64,000 bases of DNA, from NCBI GenBank assembly GCA_947627425.1, contig CANQVZ010000003.1, positions 25,659 through 89,658 on the forward strand. Direction: 5' to 3'. Below are positions 7,799 to 17,325 of this stretch, piece by piece. The DNA is from an uncultured Clostridia bacterium. Lineage in GTDB: Bacteria > Bacillota > Clostridia > Lachnospirales > CAG-274. Position 1 is the first letter of the stretch, and each line of letters opens with the position of its first letter. The notes under the pieces were generated by a model that worked only from the letters and a program-made list of their open reading frames with translations, did no database searches and was not told the origin of the DNA. The position numbers and the translations under genes were made by a program.

Positions 7799-10621
7799 AT
7801 GAAAAGAAGCTTAAAAAGGGCTTTAAGCGCAGTTTTGGCGGCGTCTGTCATGATAAGCGCGTCTTCGTTTGCGGGGCTTGATATATCTGCGCCTCTTTAC
7901 GAGAACACTTATGCGGCGGGTACTGTAAGCATAACAGATGCTCAGGGTTGGCTCGAGAGTGCGTGGGTAGAGTGGAAACCCGTTGCGGGAGCCTCATCCT
8001 ATAAGGTGTTCTACAAGGGCTCAAGCGGCAGCTACACTCAGATAGACGATATGCTTCTGAGAAAGTACGGCACATACTGGAGAGCCGACATTCTTGGCAT
8101 TGAAAAGGGCAGCTACACCATCAAAGTAAGTGCCATTGATGCGTCGGGCGCTGAGCTTGCCTCGGCAGAGCAGGAGGTTGATGTAGAGGCTCAGGACAGA
8201 AGCGGCTTCGCCTTCCACAAATCAAAGGTGACCACTCCGGGAGCTTATGACGAAAACGGCAAATTAAAGCCTAACGCACAGGTCATTTATCTCACAAATG
8301 ACAACTTCAACACTAAGGAGGTAATGCTTTACGGCAAGAACAATCAGCTTGTAACGGCTGTAGGTTTTGACGACATAATAAAGCAGTTGGCATATGCCTA
8401 CAATCCGCCCACTGCCATAAGAATAATAGGCAGGATAGGCGCGGAGGCATACAGCGGTATGGCAATGACCGAGGACTGCGTTCAGATGAAGGGCCTTGAA
8501 TCTGGCTCCAACAAGAACGACTACACCTGCGAGGTAACAATTGAGGGCGTCGGCAACGATGCGGCTCTTTCGCAGGGCACCAGCTTTTATAAGGCGGCTT
8601 ACTGCGAAATGAGGAATCTTGCGGTAGGCGGCTTCGGCGACGACGGAGTGTCGCTCAAGAGCTGTAAATATATGTGGATACACAACCTCGACCTTTTCTA
8701 CGGCAACGCGGGAAGTGACGCCGATCAGGCTAAGGGCGACGGCTCTATAGACCTCAAGGATGATTCGCAGTATGTAAATGTGGATTATGTTCATTTCTGG
8801 GACAGCGGTAAGTGTTCTCTTTGCGGCATGAAGTCAGAGAGCGGACCCAACTACATAACCTATCACCACAACTGGTTCGACCATTCCGATTCCAGACATC
8901 CCAGAATAAGAAGTATGTCTGTACATATTTACAACAACTACTTCGACAGCAACGCCAAGTACGGCGTGGGCGTAACATATGGCGGTTCAGCCTTTGTGGA
9001 GAGCAATGTGTTCAAGGACTGCAAGCACCCTATGCTCATAGCTATGCAGGGCACGGATGGTGAGAGCGGCGGCAAAGGCACCTTCTCCGGCGAGAACGGC
9101 GGCGTTATAAAGGCTTGCAACAACCAAATGAGCGGCTCAACACAAGCAACGAAGTATTACAGCTCGTCAAATACACAGGAATTTGACGCTTATGAGGTAA
9201 AAAGCAGAGATGAAGAGGTTCCCAGCAGCGTCAAGGCAAAGCAGGGCGGCACGTCTTATGACAACGCCTCTCTTGCTATAGACAATGTAAACGCAACTCC
9301 CGAGGATGTAGATACGGTAGTAACTACGGTTAAAAAATATGCGGGCAGAACAAACCGCGGAGATTTCACTTATGACTGGTCGGGAAACGGAGCAGAGAAC
9401 TATAACGTTGACAACACATTAAAGAGCAAGGTGCTCGACTATGTAGAAACAACGCCTTACCTCTCCGTAGGACCCAACGAAAACGGTGCGTTTACGGAGC
9501 CGTCTTCCGAGCCTCCTTCACAGGGCTCGACATCAAAGCCTGTTGACCCCGATCCCGAGATAAGCACGGATCCCGAAGAGGAGACCGAAACCTCGACCGT
9601 AGATCCTGCGGGCGCAGCCTCAATGGGTACATATGAGCTTGGCAGCAGCGCTAAAGACGGTGATTTCAATGTAGTGAAGAAGGATATCTATGGCAACATA
9701 GACTTTTCGGGCGTAAGAAGCGTTGAAACTGTAGGTATAAAAATCAGAGCGGGAAATACCATTCCCTTCACGCTCAGCTCATCCACAATTGTGGAGATCA
9801 CCTGCACCACTCCGTCTACACCCGTCATATTCGAGGGCGGAGGAGCAAGATTTACATGTACGGACACAGGCAAGTACACTGTGCCAGCAGGCGCGTACAA
9901 GATATATGGCTCAAAATCGGGCGACAATTCTACCATAACAAGGCTTGTGCTCACACAGGACAGCTCGTCGACAGTCACTCCCGAGCCTCCCGTTGAGGAG
10001 ACCACAGCTGAGGTAGTCACGGCTCCCGAGGGCTATAAGACAATAGATGCCGGATTGACTCTCAATAAGAGCAATTATGCGCAGTATACCGCAAATAACG
10101 GCGGCTATTTCGAGCCTAACGACAGCGCTAAGGTATACGCTCATGATAAAAACGATGCAATAAGGATAAGAAACGGCGGTACTCTCACATTCACCGTTGC
10201 GGCAAATGCTACAATAACTATAACGGCGGGTCATGCCAGCTCCAGCACATCGGGCACAAGACGCCTTATGCTGAAGCAGGGCTCAGGCACTTTAGGCACG
10301 CTTGCTTATGAAATGGGTGAAAACAACACCAGAACCATAGCTTCGAAGCTTGCCGCAGGTACATATGTATTGACTGCGGACAATGACATAAATATCAACT
10401 CCGTTGTATTCAGCTTTGATTCCGCTCCTGCCTTTACAAAGGGCGATGCAGACAACAGCGGAAATGTAGACGACAACGACCCCAAGACGATACTTATGTA
10501 TGTTGTGGGACTTATAAACAGCGTTAATAATCCCGAGGCGGCGGATGTGGACGGCGACAAGACAGTCACCTCCCGTGATTCCTTCCTTATTCAGGAATAT
10601 ATTAAAAATGGCAAATGGTGA
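7799..10621 (+). CDS. Secreted pectate lyase (PL1-type) with N-terminal fn3-like domain, CBM-like C-terminal domains and C-terminal dockerin
   Basis: Signal peptide; YITYHHNWFDHSDSRHPRIR typical of PL1 pectate lyases; C-terminus KGDADNSGNVDDNDPKTILMYVVG...AADVDGDKTVTSRDSFLIQEYI = dockerin repeats; RBS AAGGAGG. Confidence 0.92.
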   Translation: MKRSLKRALSAVLAASVMISASSFAGLDISAPLYENTYAAGTVSITDAQGWLESAWVEWKPVAGASSYKVFYKGSSGSYTQIDDMLLRKYGTYWRADILGIEKGSYTIKVSAIDASGAELASAEQEVDVEAQDRSGFAFHKSKVTTPGAYDENGKLKPNAQVIYLTNDNFNTKEVMLYGKNNQLVTAVGFDDIIKQLAYAYNPPTAIRIIGRIGAEAYSGMAMTEDCVQMKGLESGSNKNDYTCEVTIEGVGNDAALSQGTSFYKAAYCEMRNLAVGGFGDDGVSLKSCKYMWIHNLDLFYGNAGSDADQAKGDGSIDLKDDSQYVNVDYVHFWDSGKCSLCGMKSESGPNYITYHHNWFDHSDSRHPRIRSMSVHIYNNYFDSNAKYGVGVTYGGSAFVESNVFKDCKHPMLIAMQGTDGESGGKGTFSGENGGVIKACNNQMSGSTQATKYYSSSNTQEFDAYEVKSRDEEVPSSVKAKQGGTSYDNASLAIDNVNATPEDVDTVVTTVKKYAGRTNRGDFTYDWSGNGAENYNVDNTLKSKVLDYVETTPYLSVGPNENGAFTEPSSEPPSQGSTSKPVDPDPEISTDPEEETETSTVDPAGAASMGTYELGSSAKDGDFNVVKKDIYGNIDFSGVRSVETVGIKIRAGNTIPFTLSSSTIVEITCTTPSTPVIFEGGGARFTCTDTGKYTVPAGAYKIYGSKSGDNSTITRLVLTQDSSSTVTPEPPVEETTAEVVTAPEGYKTIDAGLTLNKSNYAQYTANNGGYFEPNDSAKVYAHDKNDAIRIRNGGTLTFTVAANATITITAGHASSSTSGTRRLMLKQGSGTLGTLAYEMGENNTRTIASKLAAGTYVLTADNDININSVVFSFDSAPAFTKGDADNSGNVDDNDPKTILMYVVGLINSVNNPEAADVDGDKTVTSRDSFLIQEYIKNGKW

Positions 10622-10637
10622 GAGGAGGGGATAAGAA

Positions 10638-13600
10638 ATGAAAAAATGCTTTAAAAGAATTTTAAGTACGCTTATGGCTTCTGCCATAGTCGCTTCATCG
10701 CTTGTCTTTGCTCCTCAGAGCGCAATGGCGGCGGCCTCTATAAATGCGACAGGCTGGTACGAGACCATCACCGCAGAGCTTACGGGCATTAAAGCAGATG
10801 ATGTCACGGCTGTAAGCGTATCGGGCGGCACAACGCTTGAGCTTAAAAAGGAAGATATAGAATATCTTGTGAGAGATAAGGACAATAAGGTGCTCATCGA
10901 TATACCCGGCATCAAGGCGGGAGATAACTACACCTTAAGCGTTACGGCGGGCGGACAGTCTGTCACAGCCTCCGGTATAACCGTCTATGCGCACGACCGC
11001 GCGGGCTATGCCCACAAGGACGCCAAGTCTGACAGCGGCAGCAAGTGTACCGACGGTATAGGCGGCTACACCAACGACGGCGAGCTTAAAGATAACGCCA
11101 TAGTTATGTATGTCACCGAGGAAAACAAGAACACCGTTCAGGTGCCCGGATATGAAGGAGATAACTATCCCAAGGGCATAGGCAATATACTCAATGAAAA
11201 GTCAGCCCACGGCGACGGCGTGCTTGGCGGCGGCAAGACAAATGTAATAAAGGCACTTTCGGACAGCAAAACTCCTCTTGTAATAAGGTTTGTAGGCACT
11301 GTAGTAGCGGGCGATTCCAACACAAGGGATAATCCGCCCAAGGAAAATATAAACGGTCTCACGGGCTACAACTCCACTGTCAACGGCGGTACAGTCAAGG
11401 ACAACGGCATGGTAGCCAGAGTTTACAAGGCGGACAACATCACCTTCGAGGGCATCGGCTCCGATGCCACGATAGACGGCTGGGGATTCCAGATAATAGC
11501 CCAGACGGGTTATCCATCGCAGGGCTTCGAGTTCAGAAACCTCAACTTTGTTTCAACACCCGAGGACGCAATAGGCTTTGAGGGAACTTCGAGCGAATCC
11601 TCATCTCCTCAGACAAAGGAATGGATAACATCGCCCATAAGATATTGCTGGGTACACAACAACACCTTCTATTCCGGCTATTGTAAAAAGCCAGCCGAGA
11701 GCGACAAGGCGGAGGGCGACGGCTCCGTTGACTTCAAGCGTGGCTACGGCTACACAATGGATTATAACCACTATATATCAAACCATAAGACCAATCTTGT
11801 GGGCTCGAGTGATAAATCAATACAGTATGATGTTACCTTCCATCATAATTACTATGAGGGCGTATGGTCAAGACAGCCTCTTGCAAGGCAGGCAAACATA
11901 CACATCTACAACTCATATTTCCTGAACGGACCGGGTACGTCATACATCATCTCCGCAAGAGCGAATACTTACATTTTCTCGGAGGCAAATTTCTACGAGA
12001 ACTGTAAAAATCCCATTGAGGACGCAGGCAGCGGAGGCGTTGTAAAGAGCTATAACGACAGCTTTTCGGGTTGTACGGGAGAGAACAGCGCAGTAGTAGT
12101 GAGCAGTAAGAATGCTTCTGTTTCTTCAAAGAACCCCTATGCGGGCTTTGAGACCAAATCGGACATGTATGCTTACGAGTCTACGGACGCAGCTCAGGCA
12201 AAGGCGGACTGCAAGGCTAAGGCAGGCTCTATGAAGCCTATGTCAGAGATAAATATGGAGGCTGAGCCCGAGAGCATAATAACAAAGAATCCCAAGGCTC
12301 CTCTCGCTCTTCCTTATGAGCTTGACTTTGCTTCAGGTTCCAATGCCGGACATTGGACCAAGAAGACAAGTGAGAGTCAGCTTGCATCTGGCACTACATA
12401 CGACCTTGGAAATGCGCTCTTTACTCCTACGAGCAAGGTTTCGGCTACTTCGACAAATGCCAAGATAAAGGACAACGCTCTCATATTCTCCGTTGTTCAG
12501 CCTGCCGATATTGAGCTTAAGTGTGCAAATACCGGAAAATACGGACTCATTCTCTACAATGCTTACGGCGTTGCCGAGATGGAGGTACCTGTAGGCGGAA
12601 CGGGCAAAACAACTGTTGATGCAGGTACATATGTGATCAAGTCCTCCAATATCGAGAAAGAGGCATATATAGAGAACTTCAAGGCAAAGGCGCACAGTGC
12701 GACCGACACCACGGTAGAATACAGCACCGTTGAGGAGCAGACGCAGCCTACCACATCGCAGACTCCTACAAGCAGTCAGTCCAAGCCCGAGCCTCCCACG
12801 GAGGAGGAAACAGAGGCTCCGCCTTACACGGGCAGCGGACTCATATGGAACTACACAAGCGGTGAAAATACGCTCGATGCAAAGATCAGCGCAAACGACT
12901 GGTCGGGCGCAGAGCCTGTTTCATATGGAGGCACTACTCTTACACGGGCTATAAAGATGGAGAGCGATACGGATATTTCGTTCAGCGTTCCGGGCAAGGG
13001 CAAGCTTACCATTGTAAGCTACTCCACAAATTCGGCGCCGACTATACTGCTCAACAATGAGAAGCTGAACATAAGCAAAAACGGCGCGGTTACAGTGGAT
13101 GTGTCGGGTTATGTATCCATTGCTAAGGGTACTTCAAGCACATATATTTATCTGTTTGAATTTGTAGGCGAGGGTGCGGAGGAATCCACCGAGGCTAAAA
13201 CCGAGGCTACTACGGCGTCTTCCACCGACACCACTGCCGAGCAGATAAAGCCGGATCCCGACGAAAGCTCTACCGAGGCTACCACCGAGGATACGGTCGT
13301 ATTAAGCGTTGCAAAGAAGACGGCTAAGCCGGGCGAGAGCGTTTCTGTTCCCGTTGCAATAAAGGGTATGGACAACATAGCCAATTACTTCATGACTATA
13401 TCCTATGACCCCGCAATACTTAGCGTTGATTCGGTTGAAAACGGCGATGTTCTCCCGAATGCCATATTGCTTGCCAATACGGATACCTCGGGCGTGATAC
13501 TTGCCGCAGCGTCAAATATAGACAATGTGGTCAAGGACGGTTCAGCCCTTCTTAACCTTAGGTTCACGGCAATAAAGGCGGGCACTGCTGACCTCGGCAT

Positions 13601-14387
13601 AACAGTTACCAACCTCGGCGACTTTGAAAATGCGGCTGTCGAGAATACAGCATCGGCAGGCAGCGTCATGGTAGCTGCCGAGCCGGGCACCGTAACGCTC
13701 AAGGGCGATGTGGATTGCGACGGAGATGTGGATAAAACCGACGCTGTTATACTCATGCGCCATATATCGGGCATAGAGCTTATAACGGACTCTACGGGTC
13801 TTGCAAATGCCTTCTGCGTTACCGATAAGTCAAAGGGCGCGCCCACTCTGCTCGATGTTTATTATATCCTCAAAAATCCAAAGGAAGCAGAGTTCAAGGG
13901 CAGCATTATAGAGAGCGGAAAGCCTCTTGCAGTCGGTGATTATTTACAGGGTCAGATAGAGATATTTGATACCGGTACAGGCAGCGGAACTGACGGAAAA
14001 CAGTGGGATGTTGTTGAAAACAGCGCTGCGCAAATAAACAACACGCAATATGCAAACAGTGTTCAGGGACACAACAATCCATCTCCTTCATATAACAGTA
14101 ATGGTGCAAGGGCTGTGCCTACGGCGGGTTCTTATGTAAAGATAACGCCCAAGAAAGATGCAAAGCTTGTTGTGGATATGAGACTTGGCGGAGGATCCAA
14201 CTCTGCAAAGCATTTTGCTTTCATAAGTCAGGACGGAGACACGGTAACTCAGATAGATTATGAGGAAAATTCCAATAATAATGCTCAGATGTATCTTCAC
14301 AAGTCCTATGATGTTAAGGCAGGCGAGACATATTACCTCACAAGCGGCGGTACAAAGATATTCTATTATAAGATAGCTTTGGAATGA
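10638..14387 (+). CDS. Secreted pectate lyase-like protein with internal cohesin-type domain, dockerin-like repeat and additional C-terminal CBM-like domain
   Basis: PL1-like VTFHHNYYEGVWSRQPLARQANIHIYNSYF; cohesin-like VVLSVAKKTAKPGESVSVPVAIKGMDNIANYFMTISYDPAILSVDSVENG...; dockerin-like KGDVDCDGDVDKTDAVILMRHISG. Confidence 0.88.
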   Translation: MKKCFKRILSTLMASAIVASSLVFAPQSAMAAASINATGWYETITAELTGIKADDVTAVSVSGGTTLELKKEDIEYLVRDKDNKVLIDIPGIKAGDNYTLSVTAGGQSVTASGITVYAHDRAGYAHKDAKSDSGSKCTDGIGGYTNDGELKDNAIVMYVTEENKNTVQVPGYEGDNYPKGIGNILNEKSAHGDGVLGGGKTNVIKALSDSKTPLVIRFVGTVVAGDSNTRDNPPKENINGLTGYNSTVNGGTVKDNGMVARVYKADNITFEGIGSDATIDGWGFQIIAQTGYPSQGFEFRNLNFVSTPEDAIGFEGTSSESSSPQTKEWITSPIRYCWVHNNTFYSGYCKKPAESDKAEGDGSVDFKRGYGYTMDYNHYISNHKTNLVGSSDKSIQYDVTFHHNYYEGVWSRQPLARQANIHIYNSYFLNGPGTSYIISARANTYIFSEANFYENCKNPIEDAGSGGVVKSYNDSFSGCTGENSAVVVSSKNASVSSKNPYAGFETKSDMYAYESTDAAQAKADCKAKAGSMKPMSEINMEAEPESIITKNPKAPLALPYELDFASGSNAGHWTKKTSESQLASGTTYDLGNALFTPTSKVSATSTNAKIKDNALIFSVVQPADIELKCANTGKYGLILYNAYGVAEMEVPVGGTGKTTVDAGTYVIKSSNIEKEAYIENFKAKAHSATDTTVEYSTVEEQTQPTTSQTPTSSQSKPEPPTEEETEAPPYTGSGLIWNYTSGENTLDAKISANDWSGAEPVSYGGTTLTRAIKMESDTDISFSVPGKGKLTIVSYSTNSAPTILLNNEKLNISKNGAVTVDVSGYVSIAKGTSSTYIYLFEFVGEGAEESTEAKTEATTASSTDTTAEQIKPDPDESSTEATTEDTVVLSVAKKTAKPGESVSVPVAIKGMDNIANYFMTISYDPAILSVDSVENGDVLPNAILLANTDTSGVILAAASNIDNVVKDGSALLNLRFTAIKAGTADLGITVTNLGDFENAAVENTASAGSVMVAAEPGTVTLKGDVDCDGDVDKTDAVILMRHISGIELITDSTGLANAFCVTDKSKGAPTLLDVYYILKNPKEAEFKGSIIESGKPLAVGDYLQGQIEIFDTGTGSGTDGKQWDVVENSAAQINNTQYANSVQGHNNPSPSYNSNGARAVPTAGSYVKITPKKDAKLVVDMRLGGGSNSAKHFAFISQDGDTVTQIDYEENSNNNAQMYLHKSYDVKAGETYYLTSGGTKIFYYKIALE

Positions 14388-14539
14388 TGAATTAAAGTAA
14401 TATCGTATTAACGGGGACGCCCCGCACAGGGACTGTCCCCGACCCTTCAAAAAAAATTCATTTGTTCTATTGCATTTTTTGTAAATATGTTGTATAATTA
14501 ATTTATATTTTTATAAATTGACAAAGAAGGAGGTAAAAT

Positions 14540-15271
14540 ATGAAAAAAATAATAGGCGTGCTTACGGCTGTTTTCGCTGCTGCGCTTATGGCTGTGAGTG
14601 TTCAGGCTGCCGAATATTCGGTGGGCGCAAGCTCCGTAGACGGTCAAAATCAAGCTACGGTGCCTGTCAGCATCACTCCCGACAGCGGCGGTGAAAATGT
14701 CAGCGGATATATAATCCAAATCAAATACGATCCCACAAAGGTCGAGCCTGTCACAAAGGGAACGGACAGTCTTAATAATGTTATATATGCCGAAGCTGAT
14801 CCGGGCTTTGGAGAGGACGCAGATGCTGTATTTGTAAGCGGTGTTATAGAAAATACGGCGTATAATCAGAATACTCTTATTGTAGCGTGGGCAAGCGCGA
14901 AGCCTGTTCCCGTGCAAGAGAAAACAAATATGGCTGAAGTTACATTCCAAGCAGATGATAATGCCACAGGTTCGGTCGATCTGGCTGTTACCGTTGTGCA
15001 GGCAACAAAGGACGGCGAAACCGTTGAGCAAAATGTACAGGCTGCGAACGGCGAAATCGATATAGCATCATTCCTCAGAGGCGATGCGAATGGTAATGGT
15101 GAAGTAGAGCTTTCAGATGCTAATATGATAATACAGTCATTGATCGGTAAAGCTCAAATTGAGCCTGAAAATATGGATAAAGCCGATGCAAATGGTAAGG
15201 ACGGTATAGAGCTTTCGGATGCTAATTTGGTAATACAGTCGTTGATCGGAAAGGCTACTATACCAAATTAA
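14540..15271 (+). CDS. Secreted mini-scaffold: single cohesin-like domain plus C-terminal dockerin
   Basis: 243 aa; signal peptide; VPVSITPDSGGENVSGYIIQIKYDPTKVEPV (cohesin-like); two dockerin repeats GDANGNGEVELSDANMIIQSLIG / ADANGKDGIELSDANLVIQSLIG. Confidence 0.85.
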   Translation: MKKIIGVLTAVFAAALMAVSVQAAEYSVGASSVDGQNQATVPVSITPDSGGENVSGYIIQIKYDPTKVEPVTKGTDSLNNVIYAEADPGFGEDADAVFVSGVIENTAYNQNTLIVAWASAKPVPVQEKTNMAEVTFQADDNATGSVDLAVTVVQATKDGETVEQNVQAANGEIDIASFLRGDANGNGEVELSDANMIIQSLIGKAQIEPENMDKADANGKDGIELSDANLVIQSLIGKATIPN

Positions 15272-15306
15272 TAATCTATATTCTTATAAATGGAGGATAA
15301 TAAAAG

Positions 15307-16140
15307 ATGAAATTAAAAAGTTTTCTTGCTGTAGCTGTAACTTGCAGTGCAGTAATGCTTATGTCTGTAGTTTCACACGCAGCTACGCAAATAAAGGTTG
15401 AAGGAGCAAAAATCAATAGTAATTCAACCGGAATAGAGGTACCTATTGTGCTTGAAACTACTGATACGGATAAAATTAAAAGCTTCTGCGGAGCAATGAT
15501 CAGAGTTCATTTTGATAACACAAAATGGAAATATAGCAGAACATCAAATGATGTAGTTATCTATTATGATGATGGAGGTTCAGAGGCTGCTGGTAGCGTA
15601 GCTGCCAATGAGGCTACTCCCGGTGTTGTATCGGTTGCATTCACATATGATACAGGTAATGGTGATGTAGTACCTGATGAGAACGGAAAAATCAAAATAT
15701 GTACTTTAAGATTTACCAAAGAAGCATCATTGTCTGAAATGCCTTCAGTTTCTGATTCTGATTTTGATATCGGTATTGAAAGAATTGAAAGCTATAATCC
15801 CGGAGGCGGAAATAATAACTATGTGCTCAAGGGTACTGAAATGAAATCCTTCTTTAAGTTTGATGTAACAGGCGATCTTGGCAGAAACGCTATAGAGTCA
15901 ATCGGTGTTCAAGTAGACGGTGTTGATGGTGTGCAGGAATTAAATGAATGTTACAGCACTACATATACAGATGGCACTGATTATGCAAACGAAACAACAA
16001 CATTTGTTGTAAATGTAAACACAGCATCAAAGCAGACAAAGGGTATCACTATTTATGGTAAGAAATCCGATGGAGATTGGATGCCGTTAAGTGAGTATAT
16101 TCCTATGGATGATGTTACGGCATACAGCTATGTCTATTGA
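15307..16140 (+). CDS. Secreted protein with cohesin-like N-terminal beta-sandwich and C-terminal domain of unknown function
   Basis: Signal peptide; VPIVLETTDTDKIKSFCGAMIRVHFDNTKWKY pattern; no dockerin seen. Confidence 0.7.
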   Translation: MKLKSFLAVAVTCSAVMLMSVVSHAATQIKVEGAKINSNSTGIEVPIVLETTDTDKIKSFCGAMIRVHFDNTKWKYSRTSNDVVIYYDDGGSEAAGSVAANEATPGVVSVAFTYDTGNGDVVPDENGKIKICTLRFTKEASLSEMPSVSDSDFDIGIERIESYNPGGGNNNYVLKGTEMKSFFKFDVTGDLGRNAIESIGVQVDGVDGVQELNECYSTTYTDGTDYANETTTFVVNVNTASKQTKGITIYGKKSDGDWMPLSEYIPMDDVTAYSYVY

Positions 16141-16158
16141 TAAGGAGGATTAATTGAT

Positions 16159-16296
16159 ATGAAAAGTTATGTAAAGCCAATGATGACTGTATCAACTTTT
16201 GCAAATACGGATATTATTACCGTCAGCTCTGTTGGTTTGAATGTCAGCACAAAATATGCTTCAAATCTCGGCGAAAGTACAATAAACTTTGACTAA
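16159..16296 (+). CDS. Small peptide (45 aa) of unknown function, not in the supplied ORF track
   Basis: AAGGAGGAT RBS (16142-16150), ATG 16159, TAA 16294-16296: MKSYVKPMMTVSTFANTDIITVSSVGLNVSTKYASNLGESTINFD. Followed by a terminator. Confidence 0.75.
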   Translation: MKSYVKPMMTVSTFANTDIITVSSVGLNVSTKYASNLGESTINFD

Positions 16297-16300
16297 TGCT

Positions 16301-16337
16301 AAAAAAGAGTCTCGTATCACCGAGGCTCTTTTACTTT
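16301..16337 (+). terminator. Rho-independent terminator closing the cohesin cluster
   Basis: AAAAGAGTCTCGTATCACCGAGGCTCTTTT. Confidence 0.7.
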
Positions 16338-16386
16338 ATTAACCAATATAAATGTTGTAAACGATAAAGTCAAAATATAAAAAATG

Positions 16387-16495
16387 TTATACACGGGCGT
16401 GCAATGCACGCCCCTACAAACCACTATGTAAGCTAATCACTTGTAGGGGCGAGCATTGCTCGCCCGCAAAATTTCATGCAATAAGGTGTTTTTGA
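16387..16495. repeat. MITE-like palindromic element, inverted relative of 6458-6596
   Basis: GGGCGTGCAATGCACGCCCCTACAAACCACTATGTAAGCTAATCACTTGTAGGGGCGAGCATTGCTCGCCCGCAAAATTTCATGCAATAAGGTGTTT. Confidence 0.75.
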
Positions 16496-16530
16496 CACAC
16501 AGAAGGCTTCGGTTATTCTGAAACCTTTTT

Positions 16531-17019
16531 TTATTCTATCACTATTTCATTTACGGGCGCATTCTCCAATATGGGATCATCGGGCTTCACGGGTTCAATA
16601 GTCACAAAGTTGTTTTTCTCGTCTATCCATGCGCTTTTGTTCTCCTCATACCACCGAACTCTTGCATCCACAGCCTCGCCCACAGCTCTAAGCGGCAGCA
16701 TAAATCTACCCTCTATTATCTGCGCGCCCACATCGGGCGTCACAGCCTTGCCGTTCACGGTGAAGTCGGTCTCGCCGTCCTTTATCACCACTGTGTTTTT
16801 GTCGTTTTTGAGAGTGGCTGTTTTTGTGTCTGCGTCCCAGTCCACCGTATAGCCCATGTACTCAAAAACGCCCCTCACGGGCACAAGCGTGCGTCCCTCG
16901 AGTATTATTCCCTTGTCCGCCACCAAATTGCCGTTTGAGTATACCTTCACGCCCTCGTCCGCCATTGCGGGCGATGCGAGCATTGCGCACATAAGCGCAG
17001 AAAGCAGTAGTTTTTTCAT
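16531..17019 (-). CDS. Copper amine oxidase N-terminal (stalk) domain protein, secreted
   Basis: Signal peptide; KGIILEGRTLVPVRGVFEYMGYTVDWDADTKTATL repeats. Confidence 0.85.
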   Translation of the reverse strand: MKKLLLSALMCAMLASPAMADEGVKVYSNGNLVADKGIILEGRTLVPVRGVFEYMGYTVDWDADTKTATLKNDKNTVVIKDGETDFTVNGKAVTPDVGAQIIEGRFMLPLRAVGEAVDARVRWYEENKSAWIDEKNNFVTIEPVKPDDPILENAPVNEIVIE

Positions 17020-17055
17020 AAAACCTCATCTCCTTGTATTATAATTAAAATATGG

Positions 17056-17084
17056 TTGACTTATGAAGTGTTTTGTGTTATTAT
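17056..17084 (+). promoter_or_regulatory. Promoter of small RNA 1
   Basis: TTGACT, 17-nt spacer, TATTAT. Confidence 0.7.
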
Positions 17085-17088
17085 TAAA

Positions 17089-17185
17089 GCACAAAGAGAA
17101 ACAACACAGTTGTTCCTCACTAAATGTAGCAATTAAAATAATCGCTCTATTCAGTTTTGGAAGTTTTGGGAGCAGTTATTTTAGT
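17089..17185 (+). ncRNA. Putative small antisense RNA 1 (type I antitoxin-like)
   Basis: GCACAAAGAGAAACAACACAGTTGTTCCTCACTAAATGTAGCAATTAAAATAATCGCTCT repeated almost identically in sRNA 2; ends in an imperfect TAAAATAATCGCTC...GAGCAGTTATTTTA hairpin. Confidence 0.6.
17147..17182 (-). pseudogene. 3' remnant of a duplicated small toxin-like ORF
   Basis: Minus strand reads K-I-T-A-P-K-T-S-K-T-E-stop, alignable to the tail K-I-T-A-L-S-M-T-K-N-stop of the ORF at 17288-17410. Confidence 0.4.
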
Positions 17186-17191
17186 ATTTGC

Positions 17192-17220
17192 TTGACATAT
17201 GGTATAAAATATGTTATCAT
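17192..17220 (+). promoter_or_regulatory. Promoter of small RNA 2
   Basis: TTGACA, 17-nt spacer, TATCAT. Confidence 0.75.
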
Positions 17221-17224
17221 ATAA

Positions 17225-17325
17225 GCACAAAGAGAAACAACACAGTTGTTCCTCACTAAATGTAGCAATTAAAATAATCGCTCTTATTCAGTTTTTGGTC
17301 ATACTGAGAGCGGTTATTTTAATAT
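17225..17325 (+). ncRNA. Putative small antisense RNA 2 overlapping the 3' end of the small minus-strand ORF
   Basis: Near-identical to sRNA 1 over ~60 nt; ends in TTAAAATAATCGCTCT...AGAGCGGTTATTTTAA hairpin. Confidence 0.6.

Noticed and set aside
16159-16296. 45-aa peptide as a RiPP precursor
   Set aside because: No radical SAM, LanM-like, YcaO or ABC exporter genes nearby; kept as an unknown small peptide instead.
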